The translations under genes were made by a program, and so were the position numbers. A stretch of DNA of 64,000 nt from Ifrita kowaldi (lineage: Eukaryota > Chordata > Aves > Passeriformes > Cinclosomatidae). Positions 1 to 14,400 of the stretch are shown piece by piece. Each line of letters opens with the position of its first letter. Position 1 is the first letter of the stretch. The notes under the pieces were generated by a model. It did no database searches. It had not been told where the DNA came from and saw nothing but the letters and a program-made list of their open reading frames with translations. Where the stretch lies: NCBI GenBank assembly GCA_013398055.1, contig VZRS01015041.1:177773-241772 (forward strand). Direction: 5' to 3'.

Positions 1-3000
1 GATGGGCTCGTTCCGAGGAGCTGGAATTCAAGCCATTAAGTTGAGTGGCTGCCATTATGTCCCGTGTTTGCCAACAGATAATACACAGCCATACTTCATC
101 TGTGACAGCTTTGCCCTCTAGACTTTGAATAGAATTATCGTGGTACAGAGCTGTTCTCTCCAGCCCCAGCCAGGTGATCATTGCCGTGCAGCAGGCAGCG
201 AATGTGGCCTCGTGACGGGGTGAAGTGGGACAGGGAGGGACAGCACTTGGACGTGTCCTGTGCAGCCTGACCTGCAGAGAGGGCAAAGGGACAATTACAC
301 AACAGATGAGCTGACACTGGTGTGTCCTGGTGCAGTCCCTGCCCATCCCACCCCTCTCTGAGGGCTTTCAGGGCTCCTGCCAGAGCTCTGAGCGTGCAGG
401 GTGTGGGGCCGTGCAGGCGGCTGTGGGGTTGGGAGGTGGGAGCAGGAACACGTGGATGCTTGTGGTGTTTCTCTCTGTGCATGGATTGCTGCTGCTCCCT
501 GAGCAGCCCAGGGGGCTGGGGGAGAACTCCTGGTTCAGAATGTGGTGATGGCTTGCAAAAACACCTGGTGTTACCTTTCCACCCTGTGGAAGTGCCATCC
601 AAGCCGTGGCCCAGCTGCGGGAGAGGGTTGTAGCCAGTGGCTGCCTTGAGTTCCTCCTGTTGAAGGGGACATTTTGGCTGTGGCAGTTGTCCATGAAATC
701 TGAGAAGCCATCAGACAGTGACTTTCATTCATTCCTAGGCTGAATTGAGCAAAGCAGCTTAGAGATGGAAGGCTGCCTATCCCCGTGCTGATCTGGCCAA
801 TCCCCTGTAATAGGCTTACAGGATCCCATGGAATCTGCGGGACAATCCCGTGCCCCTAACGAGCATCCACTCATCACCTTCCTGCCGAGACAGCCTTTCC
901 ACCCAGCACTGTCCCTTCAGCTTGGGGGAGGGAAAAGCTGTGGGAATAAGAGCATGGTGTCAGATCCCACCTGGAGTGTCCCTGTTGGAACCCAGGGACA
1001 AAGGTGGGCACAGCCCCGTGGTGCCACCCCTGTGCCTGCCCCAAAGCCAGCAGGAAGGCAGGGTTTGCTCTGGGAGTGTTCAGCACTTCCCAGCTCTGTG
1101 AGTGATGCAGGGCTTGAGGCAGGGAGTTCTTGGGCCAGTCCAGGAGCCTGGCAAGGTCAGAGGGCTCCGAGAGCCAGAGGATGCCACAGGCTTTGGCTCA
1201 GCAAGCATCTCAAGGGGAGAAGCTGCTTTGCTCTTATCTCTCGTCTTTATCTCTGTTAAATCCTGCCTGTTTGCCCTCTCAGGAGCTGGGGGATGGAAGG
1301 TGAGATGTGGTTGCTGTGAGGACCTGAGCTGTGCCTGGCTGGGTTTGCTGTGCTCTTCCTGCCAGCACGGGGGTGCTGGATGGCAGGGATGGATCATCCC
1401 GCTGTTCCCTCAGGATGCCCTTGGCTGCTTTTTGGTCCAGGTGCTGGAATCCTGGACATCATGAGGAAGGCTTGTGGTTTTGCTGGAATGATTCTCATGA
1501 AGATCATAATTTTGGGGGCAAGAAGCTTTGTCTGGCCATTTCTCATTGTTGGTGCTCATCCTGGTTTTTCCTTTGGCTGCTGGAGGTGGAATCAATGGGA
1601 TTTTCACTGGATGGCTCTTGGTTTGTACCAAGAGCACCTGGATGGGCTCTGCTTCCCCCTGGCTTGGGAGAAAAGGTATCACTGCCCCTGCAGTCACCCC
1701 AAGCCCAGGCTGGTTCCTGGGCCCAGGTGTTGCTTCTCCAGCCATTGCTCCCTTTGTGCTTCATTTAATTAAATTTTCTGTGGGCTCAGGGTCTGTGAAA
1801 CAGTTTGGAGATGTCGTTCCCCTCATCTGCCAACAAACCCCTCCTGGACTGTGTTAGATGTGAGCTGCAGGGACTTACCCTGGGAAACCAGGAGATGAGA
1901 ACAGCAAATAAGGAGCCCAGGTGGTGAATTTAATCAGTGTAATACATTCATCTGGACTTTAATCCAGCCTGGGTATTGATTTGCACTAATAACAGCCACC
2001 ACTTTTTAAGTTCCATGTTCTCAGGACTAAAAATATCCTTTTTTAATATTATCATGTTGGCTGCTTGTTACAATACCAATAAATGGGAGTTGTGCATTAT
2101 TGAGGATTCCTGGGGATGTGTTTAATACGTTGTGGTCTAACATGACACAATCCAGGCCTCTGCTTCACTACTAAAAGGGGTTTTAGAACACACTGCAGTG
2201 ACTCAGTCACGAAGGAGCTCTTGCTGCTGCTTGCCTGTCCCTGGCCATCCAGGAGTGATGTTCCTGGTTTGCATTAATAGCCCTGCATTTGAATTCACTT
2301 CATTCTATGATTTTTAGACCTGGCCAACTGTGTCAGCTTTTAGAGGACAAAATACCCACCCAGAGTTTTGTGAGTTCTGGTCCTGTCACTTTCTTCACTT
2401 CCCCGGGAATTCCTGGATGCGGGTGAGGGAAGTGGCTGCCCTGGGTGTTCCTGGTGTGTGTCCCTGTGCCCTCGCTCCTGCTGGGCACAGCTGCACGGCT
2501 TAGCTGTGTGGCACCAGCCTTGGGCTGGCTGGTGGCCCTGCTGCAGCTGCAGGGACACAGATCCCACGTCTGGGATGAGCAGATCCGTGTGCTGCTCCCT
2601 TGGTAAGGAGTTCTGTTGTGTTCAATAATTCAATCCACTGGGAGTCAGTTGTGTGATTTTCTCCTTAATTCCTTTCTGCTTTGGAAACTTCCCTGTCCCA
2701 GAGTAACAGGTGATGTACATTTTGAAATAAATACCCTTTAAAACGTGGGTTACCCCTGCTTTCCTCAGAGCAGTGACAATTTTATCTCCTCTCCTTGCAA
2801 AAACCGTTTGGTCGCTCAGATGAACTCAGTTTTCCCACAGTCTGCTCCACGGCAGGGGAGTTGTTGGCTTTCCAGTTTGAGTAAGGACAGGCTTTTGGGG
2901 TAAAGTGAGTCTAGATTTGTCATTCCTGACATTTCCAGTCAAGTCTTGGCCATCCCTGGAGGGGTTTTGGCTATACTGTGAGTGTAGGGATGCCCAGGAT

Positions 3001-6000
3001 GGTGTCAGTGCTGTTTTTCCACGCTGTGTCCCTTAACCCAGGGCTCAGCATTCCCCAGCAGCATCTTGTCCTTCTCTGTACGTTCCCAGAGCCCAATTTA
3101 TATCTATTTTGTAATATTTATATCTATTTTGTAATATTTATATCTATTTTGTAATACTTCTATCTATTTTGTAATATTCTCTTTGCCTATCTGCCTTACT
3201 CTGCCCCTTGGGCGGCTGAGAGAGAACCAGATCCCTCCTTCCCTGGGTGCTGCCGAGGGCTGTACACGATGCCTCGATGTTACTGGGCCTGGTGCCTGCT
3301 GGGCTGGGGCTTTGTGGACCTGGGAACACATCCTGGGAATCCTGACTGCTCCCCACCCAGCCCTCATCCTGCAGGCTCAGCCAGTGAGACTGGACCGGGT
3401 GTAAATCGCAGCCCAGCTCCAGCCCCGTGGCCAGGAAGGATTTCAGTACAGCTCCAGGTCTTCGAGGCTGTTGTGGCCTCGGCTTGGGAATGCCAGGAGG
3501 GGCAGGAGGCTGTGATTTGTGTGAGTATTTTAGATTTGGATCTTGGAGAGTGTTTATTGTCTGTTGCTGAGTGCTGCAATGAGGGATCCGTGCTGACAGC
3601 CCCCGTCAGCCCCGAGTCCACGGCACTGGGAACTGCCCTGGCTCTGCTTGCTGAAGGTGCTGTTTGCTCTGGAGCAGTTCAAACTTGGACTTCCAGCCCC
3701 AATCTCCTCATTTAGCTGAGTTAGGAGATGATGGCTGGTGGTTATTTGTAATTACTCTACATGAAAGATACGTCGTGAGGCAAGGGGAGCCTGAATGTGC
3801 CCTGTCTGTAGGAGGGACTGGGAAGCAATTAGGGTGGCATATGCTCCATGAGAGCAGCTCCAACCTGCACGGGCTGTGCTTCACTGGGGTAACTCTGCCT
3901 TGTCACCACCTTCCAGCCTTCTCCTCACTGCTGCCAGGGTTTTACTCAGCTCCCCATCCACGGCCCTGCCTTGTGGCTGCTGTTATTAATAGGAATGACA
4001 CGGGCAATAATCATAATAAGGTGGAAAATGGGACTAATGCCATCCCCTGGGCTCTGCTGCTGCAGCCTGGCTCAGGCCAGGTGATTTCCTATCTGCCAGG
4101 TGAGATCTTCTCAAGAAAGTGTAAATCAGTGAAAAACAGAACAGGCCAGTCCTAAGGAACCTTTCTGTCTGTGCTGACTCTCCACATAACATACAGATAA
4201 ATAAAAGATAGATAAAGCTTCCAACCAAGTGTGGCAGCCTTCCCAGAATGTGGGATACGGGAGACTCTCACTCCAATCAGCCTCTTTCAGCTGGAATCCA
4301 GTCATTAGTTAAATTCATCAAAGGGCTTGAAAGCAGAAAGGGAAATTCTTTGACTTGTGCTAACCTTTGGGTGATTGCACTTCTTCAGAGAATGAGCAAA
4401 TCAAGTGGAGCTGCCCTGCCCCGTGTTTGGTGAATGAGCCGTGGGGCCGTTCACCGAGATTGGGCATTATTCACTTTGTATAGAGAGGTTTAAAAATAGC
4501 CACACCATCAAAGGGGCTCTGGGGAGATGATGCAGGAGCAGAAGAGCAGCGGGGTGGGCTGGGGTGACGCTCTCTGTGCACTCGCCTTTGTCTCCATCAG
4601 CTGAGTGACCCTGTCCTGGCTGCCATGTGGGCCTGGGACACGGCACCCACCGTGCCCTGCTGGCTCCGTGGGCACGGCTGTGCTGGGAATTCATGGCAGT
4701 GGAGGGGTCTGGGAGGTGACAGCAGATTCCCAGCCCCACCAGCCCGTGCTGTGGTGCTGCCCCTGAAGCAGCGTGAGGTGCCGTCCCTCGGCGATCACGG
4801 GGAGCAGAGCAATGCTCTCCCTCGGCTGGGGGTCTGTGCAGCTCTGCTGTGTCCTGTCCTTCCCCTGAGCACTGATTTCTTTGAACACCAGCTCTCTGTG
4901 TATCCTCCTTTGAAGCTGTTTTGGCTGCCTCCATTGTGGAAGGGCCTGGTGAACGCGGTGTGGGAAATGTTATTGTGATTTTACAGGGTTTTTATGTCGT
5001 GTGAATAAAGGGCATCTCTGTACAAGAACAGTTTGAACAAATGGCATCCACTCACCACGTTTCTCCCTCTCCCCTCACTGCCTGCTCCTATTCCTGCATC
5101 CTGCATCCTGCTCCTGTGGAGGAGGACACAGTTTATGTAACGCTGATTTGAAAGGGAACTACCCAGAGCTCTCCTTTTTTACTGTTACAACTCCACTGAT
5201 GCAGTAATAAAGGATCTAATAGAGGAACACTTCCCTGCCTTGAGATTATTCGTATTCCCAGAGGCCATGGCCCTGGAAAGTTTGAGGTACTTGAAGTTTT
5301 CTAAGGAGATGGTGATTGATGGTAGATTTCTTTGGGGGTTTTTTTGGGAACGTGGCTCTTCATTCAATGCATTTTGGGTCAGTGAGAAGCTCTGTGCTGA
5401 AAACTCAGGGTGGAATCTTGTGGGCTAGCAAGGATTATTTATCCCTGGAAGAGGTGTGGGCAGGTGAGAGTGGTTTGAATGGCCCTTTTGTGCCATTTCA
5501 GCCTCCAGGGGCCACTAAGGCCCTGATTTCTTCTTCAAGCTGGCCCATGAGAAGCCAGTAAGTGTTGGTGAGTTGGGAATATTTAGTGAAATGTTGCAGT
5601 AGTGGCTGATTTCACTCCAAAATGTTCAGTCCTCGCCTGCCTCACTGCAGGCAGGGGCTGAGGGGGAGCAGATGTTTGCCTCCAACTGTGCATCCTGGCT
5701 TGGGGAGTGAGCAGAGCCGGGGAAAATGCACCAGACCGGAGGCAGAGGCTCACCCATGCCCCAAAATACTTTTCCAGTTGGTCTTGTCGTGTGGAGCTGG
5801 AGCCAAGTCCCTCTGCAGGGACAGGGCTGGGTCGTGGTGCAGAGATTTAAACCCTGCAGTGGCCTGGGAGAAGCTGAACCCTGGCTCAGAGTTCACTCTG
5901 TAAATGTGCTTTGGCAAGCCAGGAACACCACCTGGGCTTTTTCCCTCAGGATGAGCTGGGGATGCAGCCTGTGAGATGGGATTGAACACGGTGTGTGGGG

Positions 6001-9000
6001 CCTGCTGCTGCAGCAGGGTTTTCCTTGGCATTCCCTTTCCCTTCCTCTCCTCTGGCTCCTGTGGATTTGCTCCAGCCCCGCTCCAGTAACATCAGAGAGG
6101 TTGGGCAGTGATTCCACCAGGTGCTCTAACAGGGAGCTGCTCCTGTTATTTTTATTTATTCCTTTTATTTTTTATTTTCCTGCTTACTTCGATGGTGAAA
6201 ATTATTTGATCTTGATGAAGGTGCCACAAAGGCACAGCCGGAAAAGAAAATTGAAGAATCTGGAGTCAAACTCCCGCTTTTGAGCACCTCCCTTGTAGAA
6301 GCTCCCCTGTGGCATTAATGACACATTAAAGCCCTTTGGCTTTGGAAAGTGCAAGGAGAGGAGGAGACAGTGGGGATCTTTGGCCAGATGGACCTTTCTG
6401 AGCTCTCCCAGCACTGGTGAGGACAGAGCTCAGCATCCCTGGCACACACTGTCAGAGGTGGGGCCGTGCAGAGTCCCCTGAAACCCTTTTTTATTGTTTG
6501 TTGTTGTTGTCATTTTATTTTGGCAGCACCTCTAATGTAATTCAGTATTTCCAGTGGCCACGTTCCATCCTGGAAATGACACCAGCCGAGAAGAGAAAGC
6601 AAAATCCTCCCAGCCCTCCAGTAGGAATGATTACATTCCTTTCTGCTGGCTTTGCTCGCTGTTGTGAAGCACTCACCTGTTGTTGGGAGTGCTGGGGTGT
6701 TGGGAGTGTCTTAAAGGAGCATCTGTAGAGGGAGGGTTTGTGCCTGGATTGTTGCAAGTTTGCTGTGGAAACCTGTGGGGAAAATCCCTGGGAAGGCCGA
6801 GGCTGTGATCCTGGTGGTCCAGGGATAACACACGCTGTTATTAGTGAGCTCCAGAGTGTGCCAGCTGTGTGTGTAATTAGTGAGAGCCTTGTCTTTTTGC
6901 CCTTTCTCTTTTCCTCATTAAATCAATCTGTTGGTGGAGCTGGCATGTGGAAGTGGCCCCTCCTCTCTGTGCCCTGGGATTTCCCTTTGCCCATGGCCAG
7001 GTGTTTGTTGGGGCAGTGCCTGGTGCCCAGCCCACACAACATCCCCAGAGTTAATCTGCTCTTCTGCCCACTGAGAAAGTTTTTCCTGCACCCCAGCAGG
7101 TGCTCTGCAGTCTCCTGTGAAACAGGAAGCGTTACTCTCAGGTCTGTAGCTCCCAAATGCTCCTGGGCATTTCTGCACTGATGTTACGAGGTGAAAGCAT
7201 TGAGGAATTTTCTCTTTGGGCTCTTTACTTTGAGCAACCAACTGACAAGAATAATTCATTTTAATAGGAGCTAGGACTTCACCTGGAAGACAGGCAGTGT
7301 TCAGGGGATGTCACACCAAATGCCCTTGTCACCTGCTGCATTGCTTCTCACTGCTTCCCTCTTCTTATGGGTAGGACACTTTCCCAAATATCTAAGTCCT
7401 CATTTTTTGTAAATTTACTAGGCTGAGATTTTGTGAATTCTTCTGGTGGGCACAGAGAACACAACTTTATTTCCATCAACCTTCACCCTCCAGAAAACTG
7501 CTGTGTCTGGGAGAGCGTGCTGTAATATTTGACTGTTCCTATTGTGATTATCACTCTTAAATCCAGTTCTTTGGTTTTGGCAATGGCCACATTGTAGATG
7601 GGATGAACATTAAGATGTGGGAAATGTAAACTTGTGCATCAGACAGCTAAACACAGAATAATTTCTGAGGCGTGATTCACCTGGCTGGAAGGTAGGTTGC
7701 TGAAATAGCCGGGATGAATCACGCTCCAGATGTGTCTCTTTCTCTTCACTGGCTATCAGGGAGTCCAGATGACTCCCTCAGCTACAGTGTGGGAGAATCT
7801 GACTTTATGGGAGAGAAGTTCCTTTCAAGGTCTTTGGCTGAATATCTCTGAGCACAGCACTAAGCCGCAGCTTTGAAGCCCAGAGACGTGAACTTTCTGG
7901 AGTGAAGAGCTCCTGTGCTGAATTCTCTCAGAAAATAATATTTCATGCTGACCTTTCTCCAGTTTGTCATCTCCTGCTGCTGCAGATGTCAGGTTCTGTC
8001 TCCATAACCCTGCCCTGAGAGGGCTGGACGGCTCCACGGATGCAGCAAGATGTCTTGCAACATAAATTAAACTGGATCTTTTCATTTGAGGCCCTGACAT
8101 TGTCCCAGTGGAGCTCCAGTTCTGCCATCCCAGTGCCGTCCTTTCGGTACAGCCTGAGCTGGATTTGTGTTCCAGAAGGCCAAGGCTTGCTTGCAGGATT
8201 CCTGGCTTGTGGATCCGTTCCTTGGGCTGGCAGTAAGGACCGGGGGCTGGGAAGGACCAGCCCCTGCTGACCCTCATCAGTGAGAACCAAGGGCTTGGAG
8301 CCTTTCTCCTTGAGATCCAGAAGCACCTTGCAAAGCCCCCCCAGCTCCTGACGTGCCCTGAAAGCCCCTTGCAGACCTCTGTGTTAACAGCACAAAAAGG
8401 CCAGGGTGTCACCCCCTGTCCCTTGGGTCCCTCTGCAGTCCCTGGCAGCCCTCGCCGCTGGCCAGGCCGTGCTCCTCAGAGCTGGGATTTGTGCCTGGGG
8501 CTCGGGAATGGGTTTTTGCAAAGTAGGCTGGGAGGGTTTGAAGCACAGTCCCTCTGAAGTTTGGGCTCGGTGACGTTTCTGTGGCAGTTTGTGCCCAGAA
8601 CTGCCTGTGTGTGAAGTGACAGCAGGGTCTGTGTCAGCTGAAGCAGAAGCAGCAGGAACACGGCTCCTGCGTAATAGCTCTGTTCCTGGTTCCTCATCAG
8701 TGGGAAAGGGACTAAAATACCCAATGGCATTAACAAAAGGAACAAGTGTCAGGCCAGCCCGAGTCATTTTTTGACAAGAAAACTGATTTTCGAGCCAAAC
8801 AGAACGTACTGGACTGCATTTACTGAGGGAAGCTGAATGCAGGATCACTGTGAGCCACGGGTGGGAGGTGGCCGTGGGGAAAGGGGGACATGTGAGGTAT
8901 TACTGGGAGATTGCTGTGACACTGGAATAAATATTTCATGCTGTTTCACAAATCTCTGCTAAGGTCCCTTTGGGAATAGTATTTGCAATTCTGGTCATCT

Positions 9001-11278
9001 GTGTTCCAGAAGAATGCAGGCAGGGTATGTGAAAGCCTAAAAGGGCTCCTGAAATGCCTGGGGGAACGAAAAGCTGGGGGCTGCGAGGGCAGAACTTCCT
9101 TACCTGGGAAAACACACCTGGACAGCATCCATAAACGAGGCAGGGGGAAGCACTGGTGAAGAAGAAGAGCTCCTGGCAGAAGAGCAGATAATTGTTACCT
9201 GGTCTCACATGTATTGTGGGCTTTCTTCAGCTCTGAAGTCTCATCCCTTGCAGCTCTGTCCCGGGGTTCTCTGCGCTTTAAGCTGATCTCTATCAATGAA
9301 AGCATCCAGGAACCTTGTTTGGGAGCAGAGCAAGGGGTTGTGAGGAGGCACTGGAACATGTCTGAGCACCCAGCTGTTGCCCTGGAGTCAGAAATCAGAC
9401 TTTGAAACTGTTATTTCTCCAGGTGGAGCTGCCCTGCTCTGCCGAGCCCAGAGCTGGGGTGAGCTGGGGCTCCATCACCATCTCACTCCAGCTGCTGCTG
9501 GTTGGGGTGGGACCCTCTGGTGCCCCCAGCTCTGTCTCAAAAGCCCAGACGTGGGATAACCCCTCCCTGAAGCAGGAGGTGCCGTCTGCCACACGTTCAG
9601 CCATCACCTGAGGGCTCGTTGCATGCCTTGGTTTTCTGTCTGGTACCCCAGGACCTTGTGAGGCTCATGTGGACAGGTCCTCTGTATGACACACAGAGGG
9701 GACAGGTTTCTTCCACAGCTGGTTTTGAATTAGAAGGGACACTCTGTGAAAGTGGGAGGAGCACAGCTTTCCTTTGCTGCCCACCGAGTGCGTCCATCTG
9801 GGTTTGGAGGATGAAAGGCACTGCCAGGTTAAGCCTCGTGGGCCTTGCTGCTCTGTGTGTGACTGACTCTGCAGCTGGAGGGCTGCAAGTGCAGCTCTGA
9901 CTGTCCCAAGCCCAAGGAGATCAGTGTTTTAAAGGAAAGCCAGTGCAAGGCAAAGGGTAAATCAGGCCCTTTGATCTGTTGACTGGATTTTCTGCACAAC
10001 TTGAAGGCTCTCTGTTGATGCTGAGAACCTGAAGCTGTGCTAGAAGGTCTCCTTCAAGTTCTCACTGTGCAGGTAGTGATTAACAGGGGTTTGGGGCAGC
10101 CAGACTTCCATTAAGAGCTCTCTGACCTTTGCCAGAGCTTCTACACTTGCATTACCACAGCGAGGGGTTGTTGTCTGTGTGCTCTGTGCTCCTGCCCGAG
10201 CTGAGAGGACACTGTGGCTCTCAGAGCCTCGCCACAACAAGGTCCAGAATGGTCACAGGGTTGAGCTCTGTCCCTGTGAGCTGAAACTGGGATTTGAGGG
10301 AGCCCAAGCCCATGGTCAGCGTGTCTCAGTGGCAGAACTAATGGAGGAGGCCCAGGATGGCTCTGAGAGGCTGATGAGCATATGGGGAAAACCTGTATTT
10401 GCTGGGGCAGCCTAAGTGCTCAGCACAGAATTCCTGCAGTGAATAAACACAATTCCTTACTCTGTTAGAAACCACACAGCTGTCACTCAGAGCAGCAGGG
10501 GGTGTCCTGGCCATGGATGGATGGCTGCTGGTGTGGAAGCACGGGCATCAGTGGTGGGATGATCCCTGCTCCAGCATGGAGCGGGAGTTCCATGACTGTC
10601 ACAGAGGAGCCCTGGTCTGTGCTGCTGCTGAGGCTCCGTGAGCTCCACATGCAGAGATGTTCCCGAGCTCCTGTCAGACACCAGGCTGGCCTCAGAGTGT
10701 CCAGAGGCCAGGATCTGCTCCCTGCAGACTGTCCTGACGGCCAGGGCCAGCAGGATTCCCTGGGCAGAGCTTGGGCTGGGCTGTGCTCCAGGCCGGGGCT
10801 GGGCCAGGTCAGCAGCGTGCCAAAAGTGAGGGGTGTCAGTACATCACCAGCACTAAAATGGGCAACTTCCAGTTTCAAAAAGTGTTCTGAATGCTTGCAC
10901 TAACTTTGCTTGGATCTGCATGGAAAGCCTCCCGAGCCTCGGGCATTTCAACTGAAGTGAAAATTCCTTTGCAGGACACCATGGCTTGTTTGTGTTTTTG
11001 GGAACTGTGCGTTATGCCAGTGGAATTGTCCCTGACAGATGTGCATGTGTGAAGGTGGGAGGGGAGGTGCCAGGGCCTGGGAGGCACCGGACACGGCACC
11101 TGGAGCTTGCCTGGCATGGTTGGGAGCGGGATGAGGGCACTGGGAATGGCCACAGCCACGGCACGAGGGTGGAATGGCCACGGGAAGGGGGTTTGGCTGC
11201 GAGCTTTGCTGCGTGTGCTGCTGTGCATGAGTGTGCCCGGGCTGCAGCGGGCCCTGACTGTGCTTTTCTCTCCCCAAG
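1..11278 (+). other. Upstream sequence / intron 1 of ARHGEF9
   Basis: No exon could be supported in this stretch. A short first coding exon is expected 5' of the exon at 11279, because the human isoform begins with a few residues before the SH3 exon. I looked for an ATG with two codons followed by a GT donor and found no convincing case, so it probably lies before position 1. Long runs here are GC-moderate and free of coding signal. The exceptions are a 20-bp tandem repeat at 3096-3178 and an AT-rich, possibly conserved island around 1915-2115. The intron ends with a good acceptor, a pyrimidine tract followed by AG at 11277-11278. Confidence 0.6.
3096..3178. repeat. 20-bp tandem repeat, about 4 copies
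   Basis: A unit of TATCTATTTTGTAATATTTA recurs at 3101, 3121, 3141 and 3161 with only a few changes in the last copy. It is AT-rich in a GC-moderate setting. Confidence 0.9.
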
Positions 11279-11458
11279 CTGATCAGTGGTGGTTCCATTG
11301 TCAGTGCTGAGGCAGTATGGGATCACGTCACCATGGCCAACCGGGAGTTGGCGTTTAAAGCAGGAGACGTCATCAAGGTCCTGGATGCTTCCAACAAGGA
11401 CTGGTGGTGGGGTCAGATCGACGATGAAGAAGGATGGTTTCCCGCCAGCTTCGTGAGG
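11279..11458 (+). CDS. ARHGEF9: ARHGEF9 exon 2: SH3 domain
   Basis: Sixty codons in phase 0 at both ends, between an AG acceptor at 11277-11278 and the donor GTGAGT at 11459. The product is an SH3 domain: an AVWDH segment in place of the usual ALYDY, the acidic RT-loop region, the tryptophan cluster DWWWGQ at residues 41-46 and the closing GWFPASFV. The SH3 domain of collybistin folds back on DH-PH and keeps the protein inactive until a partner such as neuroligin-2 or gephyrin binds. The glycine of EGWF (codon 11432-11434) corresponds to human Gly55, where G55A is a reported disease change; here it is glycine. An internal ATG at 11333 sits in a strong Kozak context (ACCATGG) and could start a shorter isoform lacking 18 residues. 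Confidence 0.97.
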
Positions 11459-14400
11459 GTGAGTGACTTTCTGCTTTTTACTGCTCTGAGGAATCACTGC
11501 CGATGCTCAGGGCATCAAGGACTGGGCTCCTCCTCAGTTTTTACTGTGTTTGTTCTCACTGATGCTGATTCCCCATGCTTTGCCTGTTTTCTGTCCAAAA
11601 AACGGGGAGCAAAGAGGGTTTTCAGTGAGATGAGAGTGGGGCAGAGGGAGGCTGGAATGAGGATTGGCTTATTGGGATGTGGAGAGGCCTTTCCTGGGTG
11701 TGTGTTGGAGCCTCTCTCCTTAAGCTGTTCTTCTTCAACAAACCCCATCCCTGGAAGTGTCCAAGTGTTGGATGGGGCTTGGAGCAGCCTGGGATAGTGG
11801 AAGCTGTCCCTGCCCATGGCAGGGGTGGGATTGGGTGGTCTTTGAAGTCCCTCCCAACCCAAACCCCTGTGGGATGCCATGATTCCATGAAAACCAGTTC
11901 AGGATTGTGTGGGCTGTGAGGAGATGATTTGGTGGGGCCTAAAAATTCACACCAGCTCCAGGGGAGCTGGATTTGGAAGAGCTTTCTGCCCATCTTACCT
12001 TCTTCTCTGAGCCCTCCCTCTTCTGGGCAGCATCAGCATCCCTGTGATTGAGCCCTTCATCTGGGAAGCAGCCACTGGATTAGGAAAATTGGGTTAAAAT
12101 GTGTGATCTGATGTTTCCTAGTGAGGTACAGTGACCACCAACGAGGAAGCCAGATCTCTGCTTGCTGCTTTCTCCCAGCACACAATTTTTTCCCCTCTGG
12201 TGCAGCTCTTGAGTCTCCCCCAGGTCTGGCCAGTGCCAAGAGTGAGAGATCCATGGCTGGAACTGGAGCTGGGCTGCCCAAAAAAGTTAATGCTGTTACT
12301 CTGGCCTGGGATAACAAATTGTGTTTGGTATTTTGAGTCTGACCCTGCAGCCAGTGGAGGCAACAAGTCTGGAAAATGGATTTGTGTCAGGTGTGATTGG
12401 GGTGAAAACCTTCTTGCAGAAACACTCTGACCTGTGGCACTGACACGGCTCCTCTGTGCTGCAGCTGGGAAGGCTGAGTGAGAACAAGCTCACTTTGTTT
12501 GCTTAATTTAAACACTGAAATATTCTGGGCCGTTTTAACCTCTCAGTGCACTGACCAGTGCTGATTTCTTTGTGGTTCAGGGGGAAAGATTTAACAGCAC
12601 TTTTGTGTGATGTCACAAACAAACTGTCCACGGGAGGTTTCAGCACAGTGTGGTTTTGCACTGTCCTGTGTTCTAAAACCACACCAAAAAGCCAAATGAG
12701 CCAGTGTCTTTAAGGCCCCACCCCATGGATCATTTGGTTTGGCTGAATTCCTCATCTCTCCCTACGCTTTTCCAAGGCTGGGAGGATGGTTTTAGAAACG
12801 GGGGAGAACAGAGGAAAGGAGAATCAGTGAATCTCAGGCTGTGGTACACAAATGACTGGAACAAACCCTGGATCCTCATCCTTGGTGCTGAGGGTCACAC
12901 CAGCCTTACCAGGCAGCTTTCTGTCCAGTATCCCAATGAGCCCAGTGCTCCCATCAGCTCTGCAAGAGGCTGGCTTGGCTGTTCCATCTGGGAATCACTT
13001 GTTGAGGGCAGGCAGGGCCCAGACACCTCCCTTGCTCCTCCCACAGGGGAGCAACGCCTGGCTGTGCTGCATTAATGAGAATTAATATTTAAAAACGAGA
13101 GTTGTGGCCTGTTGTGTCCACAGGCCTTGAAGGGAGGCTGGAGGGGAAGATCTGCCCCCCAGATTTGCAAAGCAGCTGAATAAGAAATGAAAGAACTGCG
13201 AGAAGAGCAGATGATCACTCACATCATGAGGAGGCTGCGTTTTTCTCTGTTGTACTTTGAGCCCTGCTTTTTTAAGATGATGCCAGAGAAGTGCCTGATT
13301 TAGCCTGGGTGGTTCTAGTTTCACTTGCAAAATAATTGCTTTTCTTTATGTTTCTCTTATGCAAGCACAGAAGGAAAAGGGAACAATATGTTACGCAGAA
13401 TATGAATAGCATTCAAGTGAGGGATGTCAGACAGACCAGAGAGGTATAAAGCCAAATAGGATTAATTTCAGGACATTTTAGACTTCAGGCCTCTTGGAAG
13501 TACTAGCAGGAGTGCAGCAGAAGATCACTGCACAGTTGGGTTCCTCTCAAAGTCCTTTGAATCACTTCTGAGGACAAAACTGGGCTGGGAACCCAGTTTG
13601 CAATGAGATGTCTGACGCTTCTTGCTCTCCAGCCAGATCATCTGAAAACCTTTGGCAAAGCATTTGGCACTCACAGAATCTCATGGCAGGAAACTTCACA
13701 TTTGCAAGTGGAGAGGAAAACAGGAACCTGCTGATTCCCTTGGCCTCCTTTACACGACAGCCAGGGGTGGCAAACAAAACCGCTCCTGAATTCCCTGCAC
13801 ACACTGCAATTGTCTCCCTGCTCCCACCTGCAGTAATCCTCTTAGTAGCTCTGGACCTGGATGGAAGGAAGCGGGGGAGAGGACAGCCATGGAGTTTTGG
13901 GAGCACAGGAATTTTCAAGGAGAAGCTGGATGATAAAGCAATGGTTTTTTTGGGGGGGAAGAGAAAGCGCAGCATAGGAGAAGTAAAATTCAGAGCCAGC
14001 TTGGAATGGTGAATGGTTCCTGCAGGGAGCTGCTGCACTCAGGGAGAAGGGTATGAGAACCCCTAAGTCAGAAAGGTGGATCAGAACTCCAGAGCTAAAT
14101 TTAGGACTCAGCAAGAGCTGGGTTTAGACAGAAGAAGGTGTCTGTGTTGTATTTTAGTGCCTGTTCTGAGCACACTGGACACGCACAGGGTGCAGCCGTG
14201 GTTGCTGAGCGGTGTCTTTGAACATCCTGTCAGCTTCCAGTGGTCTGGCAGGTTGGGAGGGACAGCTGGAAAAAACCAGCAGGGATTTTAAACAACATTT
14301 CCCATTCTTGTTGTCTTAATGGCACTTTTTCCTCCTCTGTGGATGGCAGAGCCCTGGGCTTGTCTGTACATCACGGGCTACAGCTGAGTTTTTGCATAAC

